Source: DASXMR01 sp036495525 (GTDB lineage Bacteria > Actinomycetota > Actinomycetes > Streptosporangiales > Streptosporangiaceae). From it: 36,439 bases of DNA. Below the pieces are notes generated by a model. It made no database searches. It saw nothing but the letters and a program-made list of their open reading frames with translations, and had not been told where the DNA came from. A program made the position numbers and the translations under genes. The stretch is from NCBI GenBank assembly GCA_036495525.1, contig DASXMR010000124.1, positions 1 to 36,439 of the forward strand. The letters run 5' to 3'. Positions 1 to 9,921 of the stretch are shown piece after piece (within the stretch, counting starts at the first letter, position 1; each line of letters begins with the position of its first letter).

Positions 1-23
1 GGCCGCCCCGGCAACGGGCGGCC
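1..23. terminator. hairpin upstream of the permease gene
   Basis: A perfect 8-bp inverted repeat (GGCCGCCC at 1-8, GGGCGGCC at 16-23, 7-nt loop) lies just before the ribosome binding site of the first gene. There is no T-run. In peptide ABC operons such a hairpin often separates the binding-protein gene from the permease genes and lowers downstream expression; the upstream gene is outside the window, so that role is inferred. Confidence 0.4.
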
Positions 24-52
24 GCCGACCCGCGGCCGAAGGAAGGTGATCG

Positions 53-1036
53 ATGGCTGCCTATATCCTCCGCCGGATAGCGGCCGGAATCGTTGTCTTG
101 TACGTTGCCACTTTCCTGCTCTACCTGCTGGTCGCCGTGTCCGGCGATCCGCTGGCCCAGCTGAAGGCCAACCCCAAGGTCAGCCCCCAGACCATCGCCA
201 TTGCCCGGCACCAGCTGGGCCTGGACAAGCCGATCCTTGAGCGCTACTGGCTCTGGTTCACCGGCGTCCTGCACGGAAATTTCGGCACGAGCACGACCGG
301 CCAGGTGGTCGGGTCGGAGCTCTGGCCGCGGATGCTGGTCACGCTGCACCTGGTCATTCCCGCGGTCATCCTGTCCATCATCATCGGCATTCTGCTCGGC
401 GTTTCGACGGCGGTGAAGCAGTACAGCATCATGGACCACGTCAACACCGGGCTGGCATACCTGTTCTTCTCCACGCCGGTGTTCGTGGTCGCGATCCTGC
501 TCAAGGACTTCCTGGCGGTCGACGTCAACAAGGCGGCCGGCCACACCATCTTGTACACCCTCGGCCAGAGCAACCCGGGCACGCCCGGCGGCTGGGGGCT
601 GCTCGTCGACGAGACGGCGCACACGGTGCTTCCGGTGATAGCGCTGGTCGTGATCACGTACGCGACCTGGAGCCGGTACCAGCGGGCGTCAATGCTCGAC
701 GTCCTGAACTCCGACTACGTCAAGCTCGCCCGGGCGAAGGGCCTGTCTCGCCGGCGGGTGCTGTACGTCCACGCGCTGCGCAACGCGCTGATCCCGGTCA
801 CGACGGTGATCGCGCTCGACTTCGCCGCGCTGCTGGGCGGCACCCTCATCACGGAGATCGTCTTCGGCTGGAACGGCATGGGCAAGTTCTTTTTCAACGC
901 CCTGACCGGCCAGTTCTCGCCTGACATCAACACGGTCATGGCGTGGCTGCTGGTCAACGCCAGCGCCGTGATCATCTTCAATATTCTCGCAGACATCTCA
1001 TACGGACTGCTCGACCCGAGGATCCGCTATGCCTGA
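53..1036 (+). CDS. ABC transporter permease, DppB/OppB type
   Basis: Inner-membrane permease of a dipeptide/oligopeptide (or nickel-type) importer. The 327-residue protein has about six membrane segments (near 9-29, 100-125, 133-155, 190-205, 250-275, 295-318). The cytoplasmic EAA-type loop is visible as DYVKLARAKGLSRRRVLYVH, the site that contacts the ATPase. The ending GLLDPRIRYA is typical of DppB. The ATG at 53 is preceded by GGAAGG at 41-46. The gene overlaps the next permease by 8 bp, so the two are translationally coupled. Family length is about 310-340, so it is intact. The substrate cannot be told because the binding-protein gene is outside the window. Confidence 0.93.
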   Translation: MAAYILRRIAAGIVVLYVATFLLYLLVAVSGDPLAQLKANPKVSPQTIAIARHQLGLDKPILERYWLWFTGVLHGNFGTSTTGQVVGSELWPRMLVTLHLVIPAVILSIIIGILLGVSTAVKQYSIMDHVNTGLAYLFFSTPVFVVAILLKDFLAVDVNKAAGHTILYTLGQSNPGTPGGWGLLVDETAHTVLPVIALVVITYATWSRYQRASMLDVLNSDYVKLARAKGLSRRRVLYVHALRNALIPVTTVIALDFAALLGGTLITEIVFGWNGMGKFFFNALTGQFSPDINTVMAWLLVNASAVIIFNILADISYGLLDPRIRYA

Positions 1037-2041
1037 ATCGCGCCAGCCGGTAGATTACGTCACCGCCGACGTCGGGAATCCGTACCAGGCCGCGCCCGTC
1101 ACGGCGCCGCCGGGCGCGGCTCAGCAGCAGGTCGACCAGGAGGCCCTGCTCCTTGCCCGCGAGGGCATCACCATCGAGGCACGCAGCCAGTTCCGGATGG
1201 CGCTCGACCGCTTCCTGCACCACAAGGTCGCGCTCGCAGGTCTTGGCGTCTTCGTGGTGTTCCTGCTCGTGTCGGAGATCGGCCAGCATCTATGGCACTA
1301 CAAGTACTCGCAGATCCTGTCGGCCAGCCAGTTCACCGGGCCCAGCGGTCCTAGCCTGTCGCACCCGCTCGGCACCGACACCATCGGGCACGACATGTTC
1401 GCCCAGGTGCTGTCGGCCACCGCCACTTCGCTGCAGGTAGCCGTCATCGTGGCGGTCCTGTCCACCCTGCTCGGCACGCTGATCGGCGCCCTGGCCGGCT
1501 ACTACGGCAAGTGGGCCGACTCGGCGCTGATGCGATTCACCGACCTGGTCCTTGTGGTGCCGGCGATCGCGCTCCTGCTGGTGCTGGCCAACGGGGTGAA
1601 CTCGTTCGCCGACAGCACCCTCCTGCTCGCGCTGGTGCTCGCCGCGCTGTTCTGGACCTACCTGGCCCGCCTGGTGCGCGGCACCTTCCTCGGCCTGCGC
1701 GAGCGCGAGTTCGTCGAGGCCGAGTGGGCCATCGGCGCCAGCGACCGCCGGATCATCCTGCGGCACCTGATCCCGAACGCGGCTGGCCCGATCGTGGTCA
1801 ACGCGACGCTGACCCTGGGCCAGGTGATCCTCGTCGAGGCCGCGCTGTCATTCCTCGGCCTGGGCGTCCAGCCGCCGCACGTGTCGCTCGGCCTGCTGAT
1901 CGCGCAGGGCGAGGGTGAGTCGAGCGTGTTCCCGTGGCTGTTCTACGCCCCGGCGGCCGTGCTGGTCCTCGTCATCCTGTGCGTGAACTTCATCGGTGAC
2001 GGCCTGCGCGACGCGCTCGACCCGACCCAGCGGGTGCGCAC

Positions 2042-2045
<4 letters not shown>
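1029..2045 (+). CDS. ABC transporter permease, DppC/OppC type
   Basis: Second permease of the peptide-type importer, 338 residues. It starts with a cytoplasmic tail of about 60 residues, then a first membrane helix (near 63-83), then the DppC hallmark GTDTIGHDMFAQVL, then the helical transport domain. The EAA loop is EFVEAEWAIGASDRRIILRH, and the protein ends GDGLRDALDPTQRVRT as DppC proteins do. Its ATG lies inside the end of the upstream permease gene, and its stop overlaps the start of the ATPase gene (ATGA at 2042-2045). The three genes are one coupled operon. Substrate unknown. Confidence 0.93.
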
Positions 2046-4186
<2,141 letters not shown>

Positions 4187-4200
4187 ACGACCCGCACGGC

Positions 4201-4242
4201 ACAGTCAGCCCCCGGCGGCCCGCGCCGCCGGGGGCTGACTGT
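4201..4242 (+). terminator. strong intrinsic terminator after the ABC operon
   Basis: An 18-bp perfect stem (4201-4218 with 4225-4242) with a 6-nt loop is followed by TTCTTT. It lies 14 bp after the ATPase stop codon, so it should end the transporter operon. I see nothing gene-like between 4243 and the promoter at 4457. Confidence 0.85.
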
Positions 4243-4456
4243 TCTTTCCGCCGCTGTCACCCGGGATCGTCGGCACGCAGCTCACTGACAGCCGGCCCCG
4301 CTGCCTGCCAGCTGAGGTCACCTTGGTGACCCGATCCTGCTGGTCAGCTCGGCCTGCCGGACGCAGCCGCTGAGGCGGTCGCCGGCGGCGGTCGGCGGTC
4401 CCCTGCGGCTGCCGGGAATGCCCCGGCAGCGGATGATCCGCGGCGGCCGGACCACG

Positions 4457-4462
4457 TAGAGT
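4457..4462 (+). promoter_or_regulatory. -10 box TAGAGT, leaderless promoter of the phosphatase gene
   Basis: TAGAGT ends exactly six bases before the GTG at 4469, so transcription should begin at or beside the start codon. There is no Shine-Dalgarno sequence, which agrees with a leaderless mRNA. No clear -35 box. Confidence 0.6.
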
Positions 4463-4468
4463 CGGGGC

Positions 4469-5161
4469 GTGACGCTGGTACTGCTGGTACGCCATGGCCT
4501 GACCGCCTCGACCGGGACGGCGCTCACGGGCTGGACGCCTGGCATCCCGCTGGACGACCGCGGGCAGGCGCAGGCCGCCGCGCTGGCCGCCAGGCTCGCC
4601 GGCGTCCGGATGGACGCGATCATCAGCAGCCCGCTTGAGCGCTGCCGGCAGACAGCGGAGATCATCGCGGCCGCGCAGCAGGAGCCGGTGCCAGCGGTGA
4701 AGGAGGACGAGCGGATCGGCGAGTGCCGGTACGGCGACTGGACCGGGCAGCCGCTGCGGCGGCTGGTCAAGGAGCCGCTCTGGCGCGTCGTGCAAGCCCA
4801 TCCAAGCGCGGTCAGGTTCCCCGGCCAGGACGGGGAGACAATGCTCGGCATGCAGGCACGCGCCGTCGAGGCGGTGCGGGACTGGAACAGCCGCCTGGAC
4901 CGCAACGCGATCTACCTGATGTGCTCGCACGGCGATGTGATCAAAGCCATTCTCGCCGATAGCCTTGGCATGCACCTGGACATGTGCCAGCGCATCCAGG
5001 TCGACCCGTGCTCGCTCAGCGTGATCAGGTACACCCCGCTGCGGCCGTTCGTACTCCGGATGAACGACGCAAGCACAGACGTGACCGGCCTGCTGAAGCG
5101 GCCAGGAAAGCCAGCAAGTAACGAGGGCGACGCGCAGGTCGGCGGCGGCGCAGGAGGATAA
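4469..5161 (+). CDS. histidine phosphatase superfamily protein, MSMEG_4193 type
   Basis: A 230-residue phosphoglycerate-mutase-like enzyme. The N-terminal LLVRHG gives the phospho-accepting His9 next to Arg8. SSPLERCRQTAEII is the second arginine motif, the Glu region is ERIGECRYGDW, and CSHGD near 152-156 gives the second catalytic His154. The sequence matches the actinobacterial family described as probable phosphomutase MSMEG_4193, whose substrate is not known to me. The GTG start follows a -10 box by six bases. The next gene begins six bases after the stop codon and its AGGAGG lies inside this gene's 3' end, so the genes are co-transcribed. The tail after residue 210 is Gly-rich and not conserved. 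Confidence 0.9.
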   Translation: MTLVLLVRHGLTASTGTALTGWTPGIPLDDRGQAQAAALAARLAGVRMDAIISSPLERCRQTAEIIAAAQQEPVPAVKEDERIGECRYGDWTGQPLRRLVKEPLWRVVQAHPSAVRFPGQDGETMLGMQARAVEAVRDWNSRLDRNAIYLMCSHGDVIKAILADSLGMHLDMCQRIQVDPCSLSVIRYTPLRPFVLRMNDASTDVTGLLKRPGKPASNEGDAQVGGGAGG

Positions 5162-5166
5162 GGGTC

Positions 5167-5727
5167 ATGGCGGTCTTCATGTACGACCCCCCGGAGCGGT
5201 TCATCGCGGGGACAGTCGGCCAGCCGGGGCAGCGGACGTTTTACCTGCAAGCCAGTTCCAGCGGCCGGGTCACCAGCGTCGCACTGGAGAAGACGCAGGT
5301 CAGCCAGCTCGCCGAGCGGCTCGATGAGCTGCTTGACGAGGTGCTGCGACGCAGCGGGGGCACAGCGGCCGTGCCAGCCGCGACGCCCGCCGGAATGGCC
5401 GACGACGGTCCGCTTGACCTGCCGCTGATGGAGGACTTCCGGGTCGGGGCTATCGCGCTGGCCTGGGATCACGACGACGAGCGAGTCATCATCGAGGCTC
5501 AGCAGGAGGCCGAGGAGCCGATCGAGCCGCTGGCCGAGGACGTGCCGGAAGACGGGCCGGCTGTGCTGCGGGTCCGGATCACCGCCGCTGCCGCCCGCGC
5601 CTTCTCACAGCGGGCGCTGCGCCTGGTCAGCGCTGGCAGGCCGCCGTGCCCGCTGTGCGGCCTGCCGCTCGACGCGAGCGGGCACATCTGCCCGCGGCAG
5701 AACGGGCATCGAGTTGGCAATTCCTGA
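5167..5727 (+). CDS. DUF3090 family protein
   Basis: A 186-residue protein of unknown biochemical role, recognised as the actinobacterial DUF3090 family by its start (FMYDPPERFIAGTVGQPGQR), by YLQASS.GR.TSVALEK, and by its C-terminal zinc-ribbon-like CPLCGLPLDASGHICPR. Two CxxC-type positions plus a nearby His and Cys suggest a bound metal (inference). AGGAGG at 5152-5157 precedes the ATG. The 3' end overlaps the likely start of the next gene by 14 bp. The family travels with the neighbouring phosphatase and SCO1664-type gene, which suggests a joint function, but none is established. Confidence 0.88.
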   Translation: MAVFMYDPPERFIAGTVGQPGQRTFYLQASSSGRVTSVALEKTQVSQLAERLDELLDEVLRRSGGTAAVPAATPAGMADDGPLDLPLMEDFRVGAIALAWDHDDERVIIEAQQEAEEPIEPLAEDVPEDGPAVLRVRITAAAARAFSQRALRLVSAGRPPCPLCGLPLDASGHICPRQNGHRVGNS

Positions 5728-6508
5728 TCCGGCCGACGGCGCCAAGACCGGGCGCATCTCGCGGCCCGGCTCCGGCGGCATCGACGTGACAGCTGAGCAG
5801 GCTGCGCTGACCCTGCTCAGCCACGGCACGCTGGAAGTCGAGGGCAGGCTGGTCGACGCCTCCAACGCGACCCTGTACTGCACCGTGACGCACGACGGCA
5901 GCGAGGCCGCTTGCGTCTACAAGCCGGTGGCCGGGGAGCGGCCGCTGTGGGACTTCCCCGAGGGCACCCTGGCCGGTCGTGAGGTTGCCGCCTACCAGGT
6001 GTCCAGGGCGGCCGGATGGGACGTCGTGCCGCCGACCGTCTACCGCGACGGCCCGTTCGGACCTGGCATGTGCCAGCTGTGGATCGACTGCGACGAGGCG
6101 GTGGACATCGTCGCGCTTTCTCGCCGTGCCGATCACCCGGCGCTGCGCGACATGGCCGTGTTCGACGCGGTGGTGAACAACGCCGACCGCAAGATCGGCC
6201 ACCTGCTGCCCGCGCCGGACGGGCACCTGTACGGCTGCGATCACGGCGTGTGCTTCGGCGAGGACTACAAGCTGCGCACCGTGCTCTGGCAGTGGCGGGG
6301 ACGGCACCTGCCCGGCCGCGCGGTCGGCGCGCTGCGGACGCTCCAGCAGGACCTGGGCCGGGCCGGCGAGCTGGCCGGGCAGCTCGCCGAGTTGCTCACC
6401 GCCAGCGAGATCACCGCCACCCGCAGGCGCATCGAGGCACTGCTGAAGCACCGGGTGCACCCCTACCCGCCAGACGACTGGCCGGCGGTGCCCTGGCCGC
6501 CGATCTAG
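5714..6508 (+). CDS. SCO1664 family protein (PI3/4-kinase-like fold)
   Basis: A 264-residue member of the actinobacterial SCO1664 family. The core looks like a small lipid-kinase-like fold: an ATP-lysine region CVYKPVAGERPLWDFPEG, a catalytic-loop-like DAVVNNADRKIGHLL, and a metal-binding-like GCDHGVCFGEDYKLRT. The substrate is unknown. The first start in frame is TTG at 5714, overlapping the DUF3090 stop. A GTG at 5786 begins VTAEQAALTLLSHG just before the conserved part and is an equally good choice, giving 240 residues. This is the third gene of the conserved trio. Confidence 0.85.
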   Translation: MAIPDPADGAKTGRISRPGSGGIDVTAEQAALTLLSHGTLEVEGRLVDASNATLYCTVTHDGSEAACVYKPVAGERPLWDFPEGTLAGREVAAYQVSRAAGWDVVPPTVYRDGPFGPGMCQLWIDCDEAVDIVALSRRADHPALRDMAVFDAVVNNADRKIGHLLPAPDGHLYGCDHGVCFGEDYKLRTVLWQWRGRHLPGRAVGALRTLQQDLGRAGELAGQLAELLTASEITATRRRIEALLKHRVHPYPPDDWPAVPWPPI

Positions 6509-6523
6509 GCGGCCAGTCACCCG

Positions 6524-7387
6524 ATGACGGCGAAGACGGCAGGCCAGCCGGGCCACGCCATCTGGGAACGCCTCGCTGGCGTGCTGAGCTGCCCGCTCTG
6601 CGCAGCGTCGCTGCGGCCGGCCGCCGCGTCGCTGCGCTGCCCGGCCGGGCACTGTTTCGACATCGCCCGGCAGGGCTACGCCAGCCTGCTTCCCGGCCGG
6701 CGCCCCCGCACCGCCGATAACGCCGCAATGGTCGGCGCCCGCGCCGGCTTCCTGGCCGCCGGCCATTTTGCGCCGCTCGCCACTGAGCTCAGCGCGCTGG
6801 CCGCCCGGCTGTGCCGCTCTGATGGCATCGCGGTCGAAGCCGGCGCCGGGACCGGGTACTACCTGGCCCGCGTGCTGGACGAGCTGCCGCGGGCAGCGGG
6901 CGTCGCGCTGGATAGCTCGCCCTACGCGCTGCGCCGGGCCGCCAGGGCGCACCAGCGGCTGGCCGCGGCTGCGTGTGATACCTGGCAGGGACTGCCGGTC
7001 AGCACCGGCGCGGCTGACCTGCTGCTGAACGTGTTCGCGCCGCGCAACGGCGCCGAGTTCCGCCGGGTGCTGCGGCCGGCTGGCGCGCTGATCGTGGTGA
7101 CGCCAGCTGACGAGCACCTGGCTGAGCTGCGCGGCCTGCCTGGCATGCCGTCAGTCGACCCGGTCAAGCGGCAGCGGACCAGCCAGGCGCTGTCGGGCTA
7201 CTTCAGCGAGCAGCACTCGGCCGAGATCAGCTACCAGCTGGAGCTGTCAGGACCCGACGTGATCAGCCTGCTCACGATGGGCCCGAGCGCGCATCACGTC
7301 CCCGACATCGCCGGGCTGGCCGGCTCGCTGCGGCTTCCGCTGCCGGTAAGCGCCTCGTTCCAGCTCACGGTTTACCAGCCCAGATAA
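6524..7387 (+). CDS. RlmA-like 23S rRNA (guanine-N1) methyltransferase
   Basis: A 287-residue SAM-dependent methyltransferase. The N-terminal zinc finger typical of RlmA/TlrB is present: Cys23-x2-Cys26, Cys39 and His43. It is followed by the family sequence FDIARQGYASLL and by the SAM loop EAGAGTGYYLA near 105-115. Family members methylate G745 or G748 in 23S rRNA; the TlrB subgroup confers resistance to tylosin-like macrolides. Which base is modified here cannot be read from the sequence. It begins 15 bp after the SCO1664-type gene, so it is probably in the same transcript. Length fits the family (about 270-290). Confidence 0.85.
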   Translation: MTAKTAGQPGHAIWERLAGVLSCPLCAASLRPAAASLRCPAGHCFDIARQGYASLLPGRRPRTADNAAMVGARAGFLAAGHFAPLATELSALAARLCRSDGIAVEAGAGTGYYLARVLDELPRAAGVALDSSPYALRRAARAHQRLAAAACDTWQGLPVSTGAADLLLNVFAPRNGAEFRRVLRPAGALIVVTPADEHLAELRGLPGMPSVDPVKRQRTSQALSGYFSEQHSAEISYQLELSGPDVISLLTMGPSAHHVPDIAGLAGSLRLPLPVSASFQLTVYQPR

Positions 7388-7412
7388 CCATGCACCCCTG
7401 GGGACCGCCGGG

Positions 7413-7447
7413 GGCGTGCCCTTCGCTTCTTCCGGATCATGCACGCC
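7413..7447. terminator. possible bidirectional hairpin between convergent genes
   Basis: A 7-bp inverted repeat (GGCGTGC at 7413-7419, GCACGCC at 7441-7447) with a 21-nt loop sits between the stops of the methyltransferase and PAC2 genes. There is no T-run, so the call is weak. Confidence 0.25.
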
Positions 7448-7497
7448 GGGGGAGTGCCAGCCGGGCGGCTGCGCGGCCAGGCGAGGCGGGACGCCGC

Positions 7498-8361
7498 CTA
7501 GCGGCTGCCGCCGTGCTCGCCGCGGTCGCCGCGGCGCCGCAGGTAGCGCTCGAACTCGCGGGCGATCGCGTCGCCGCTCGCCTCCGGCAGGTCGGTCGCG
7601 TCCTTGGCTTCCTCCAGCGTCCGGACGTACTCGGCGACCTCGGAGTCCTGCTCAGCCAGCTCGTCGACGCCACGCTCCCAGGCACGCGCCTCGTCGGGCA
7701 GGTCGGCGAGCGGCACGGAGATGTCGAGGATGTCCTCGACCCCGCGCAGCAGCGCGAGCGTCGCCTTCGGGCTTGGCGGCTGCGCTACGTAGTGGGGGAC
7801 CGCTGCCCACAGCGAGACAGCGGGAATCCCGGCCGCCGAGCAGGCGTGCTGGAGCACGCCGACGATGCCAGTCGGGCCTTTATAGTCGACGGGCTCGACA
7901 TGCAATTCCGCGGCCAGCTTGGGATCGGACGCCGCTGCCGAGACCTGCACCGGGCGGGTATGCGGCGAGTCGGCGAGCAGCGCGCCGAGCAGGATCACCA
8001 GCTCCACGCCCAGGTCGCTGAAGCGGCGCACCAGCTCTGCGTTGAAGCCGCGCCAGCGCATGTTGGGCTCGATCCCGTGCACCAGGATCAGGTCGCGGCT
8101 GACGCCCTCAGCCTTGGCCAGCGTTAGCCGGGTCGTCGGCCAGACGAGCTTCTCGGTCCGGCCTTCGGTGACCTCCATGACCGGCCTGGTCACCTGGAAG
8201 TCATAAAAGTCTTCCGGGTCGATCTCGCTGATCGCCGTGGCGTCCCAGGCGGTGCTCAGGTGCTCGATCGCGCCGCTGGCCGCTTCGCCAGCGTCGTTCC
8301 ATCCCTCGAATGCGGCAATAAGCGCTGGTGAGCTGAGCTTGCCGATGCCGTCGAGCTCGAT
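7498..8361 (-). CDS. PAC2 family protein (proteasome-assembly-chaperone-like)
   Basis: The conserved domain begins IELDGIGKLSSPALIAAFEG and includes GWNDAGEAAS, DPEDFYDFQVTRP, LVHGIEPNMRW and VVLLGALLADSPHTRP-like segments, the actinobacterial PAC2 pattern. Eukaryotic PAC2 is a 20S proteasome chaperone; the bacterial role is not proven. Start choice is unusual. The only standard start codon in frame upstream is TTG at 8454, which would overlap the divergent HAD gene start. GGAGG at 8375-8371 sits nine bases before an ATC at 8361, exactly where homologues begin, so I use ATC (287 residues). A -10-like TAGTCT lies at 8410-8405. The C-terminus is charged (RRRGDRGEHGGSR). Confidence 0.82.
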   Translation of the reverse strand: MELDGIGKLSSPALIAAFEGWNDAGEAASGAIEHLSTAWDATAISEIDPEDFYDFQVTRPVMEVTEGRTEKLVWPTTRLTLAKAEGVSRDLILVHGIEPNMRWRGFNAELVRRFSDLGVELVILLGALLADSPHTRPVQVSAAASDPKLAAELHVEPVDYKGPTGIVGVLQHACSAAGIPAVSLWAAVPHYVAQPPSPKATLALLRGVEDILDISVPLADLPDEARAWERGVDELAEQDSEVAEYVRTLEEAKDATDLPEASGDAIAREFERYLRRRGDRGEHGGSR

Positions 8362-8430
8362 ATGCCACCACCTCCGACCGCCTGGGCCACCCGCGGACAG
8401 CTCCAGACTATGTGCCTGCCAGCGGCCCCT

Positions 8431-8436
8431 TAGGAT
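8431..8436 (+). promoter_or_regulatory. -10 box TAGGAT of the HAD gene
   Basis: TAGGAT lies nine bases before the ATG at 8446. No Shine-Dalgarno sequence is present, so the message is leaderless or has a leader of only a few bases. Confidence 0.5.
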
Positions 8437-8445
8437 AAGGCCATC

Positions 8446-9171
8446 ATGTCGCAAACCACCGAGCCACCCCGTGCCAGGCCCGGCCGTGCTGACGTCCCGC
8501 GCGACGCTGTGCCCGGCAGCGAACTGCAGGCCGTGCTGTTCGATATGGACGGGCTGCTGGTCGATACAGAGCCGTTGTGGTTCGAGGTCGAGAACGAGGT
8601 CATGGCCCGGCTCGGCGGCGGCTGGAGCGAGGCCGACCAGCAGGCCCTGGTCGGCGGGTCGCTGGACCGATCACTCGACTACCTGCTGGCCAGGGCGCAG
8701 CGGCCGCAGCCGCGGGAGGTGGTCGCCCGCTGGCTGACCGGCGGCATGGTGCGGCTGCTGGCCAGCCGCCAGGTGCGGGTGCTGCCGGGAGCTGGCGAGC
8801 TGCTCGCCGAGGTGATCGCGGCCGGGCTGCCGTACGCGCTGGTCACCTCCTCCGAACGGGAGATCATGGACGCGGTTACCGCGCAGCTGGGAGTCCGCTT
8901 CCCGGTCACGGTGTGCGCGCAGGACGTACGCCACGGCAAGCCAGATCCCGAGCCGTACCTGCTCGCCGCCGCCACGCTGGCAGCCGACCCGGCCTGCTGC
9001 GTGGCACTGGAGGACTCACCCAACGGAGTCTCGTCGGCTCAGGCGGCCGGCTGCCAGGTGGTCGCCGTGCCCGGCCTGGTGCCGATCCCCCCGGCCGCTG
9101 GCAGGCTGGTCGTCTCGTCTCTCGCCGAGATCGACCTGGCCAGGCTGCGCAGCCTCGTCACCAGCCGGTAG
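8446..9171 (+). CDS. HAD family phosphatase, beta-phosphoglucomutase-like
   Basis: A 241-residue haloacid-dehalogenase-type hydrolase. Motif I is FDMDGLLVDTEPLW with nucleophile Asp33 and acid/base Asp35; motif II is VTSSER; motif III is the Lys in RHGKPDPEPYL; motif IV is ALEDSPNGVSSAQAAG. The helical cap between motifs I and II marks subclass I. All catalytic residues are present. Substrates of such proteins range from sugar phosphates to nucleotides and cannot be told here. About 25 residues before motif I are poorly conserved in character. It is divergent from the PAC2 gene, with both promoters packed into about 85 bp. Confidence 0.9.
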   Translation: MSQTTEPPRARPGRADVPRDAVPGSELQAVLFDMDGLLVDTEPLWFEVENEVMARLGGGWSEADQQALVGGSLDRSLDYLLARAQRPQPREVVARWLTGGMVRLLASRQVRVLPGAGELLAEVIAAGLPYALVTSSEREIMDAVTAQLGVRFPVTVCAQDVRHGKPDPEPYLLAAATLAADPACCVALEDSPNGVSSAQAAGCQVVAVPGLVPIPPAAGRLVVSSLAEIDLARLRSLVTSR

Positions 9172-9315
9172 CGACCAGCTGGGGACCGGTCAGCCCGCTG
9201 ACGCGGCCGGATCCAGGCGAAACGGCTGGATCTGGCACCTGCCGACCTGTGCGAGGATGAAAGCAGAGCGCCTGGCGCTGCGCTCAGCGCGCAGCGACCC
9301 ACGAGGGGAGGCGGC

Positions 9316-9789
9316 ATGTCAGTCTGGAGCGCGGTCTGCATCGCGCTGGCGGTTGCCGGGTTCGTCATCAGCTTCTTTGTCTGGCGGCGCAGCGGCCCGG
9401 CGCGGGGGATCCGCGCCGTCGCCTGGTCACTGATCCCGCTAGGGGTCTACCTGGCCGGGGCTTCCACGCTGCTCAGCCGGATCGGCTCAGCCATCGCCAA
9501 GTTCGCCGCGGCCTTCATCTGGTCGCCCAAGACGTGGCTCGGCGTCATCTTCCTCGGGCTCGCCGTGGTGCTGTTCCTCGCCACCGGCGGACTGCCTGTA
9601 CTGCGCTGGAACAAGCGCCGCAAGCAGGCTGGCGCCGCGCCTGACAAGCCAGCGAGCGGTCAGCCTGAGAGCCGTGCCGCAGTGACGTCCGGTGCCCCCA
9701 AGGGCGGCCGGAAGGCCAAGTCTGCCGCTCCCGGGGACGACGACCTCGCCGAGGTAGCCGAGATCCTGCGCCGCCGCGGCATCAGCTAG
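9316..9789 (+). CDS. small membrane protein of unknown function
   Basis: A 157-residue protein with three hydrophobic stretches near 5-22, 35-55 and 70-95. A basic turn WNKRRKQ follows, then a Gly/Ala/Lys-rich cytoplasmic tail. It ends with a short predicted helix DDDLAEVAEILRRRGIS, an ending I associate with conserved actinobacterial proteins of this neighbourhood. GAGGGGAGG lies 5 bases before the ATG, a strong ribosome binding site. No enzymatic motif is visible. It is convergent with the RecB-like gene; the 132 bp between them hold no clear hairpin. Confidence 0.75.
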   Translation: MSVWSAVCIALAVAGFVISFFVWRRSGPARGIRAVAWSLIPLGVYLAGASTLLSRIGSAIAKFAAAFIWSPKTWLGVIFLGLAVVLFLATGGLPVLRWNKRRKQAGAAPDKPASGQPESRAAVTSGAPKGGRKAKSAAPGDDDLAEVAEILRRRGIS

Positions 9790-9921
9790 GCAGCAGGCAC
9801 GCCAGGCAGCGGCGGGCGCGCCCTTCAGCCGGATCCGCCGCCTGCCATCGCGCAGGCAGCGCGACGTCACCGGCGACCGCCTGGTCCTGGCGCTTAGCCG
9901 CGGCGCTCAGGCATGGGGCGG

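Noticed and set aside
5627..7117. 496-residue open frame on the minus strand
   Set aside because: Shadow of the SCO1664-type and RlmA-like genes; no recognisable motif and no promoter or ribosome binding site.
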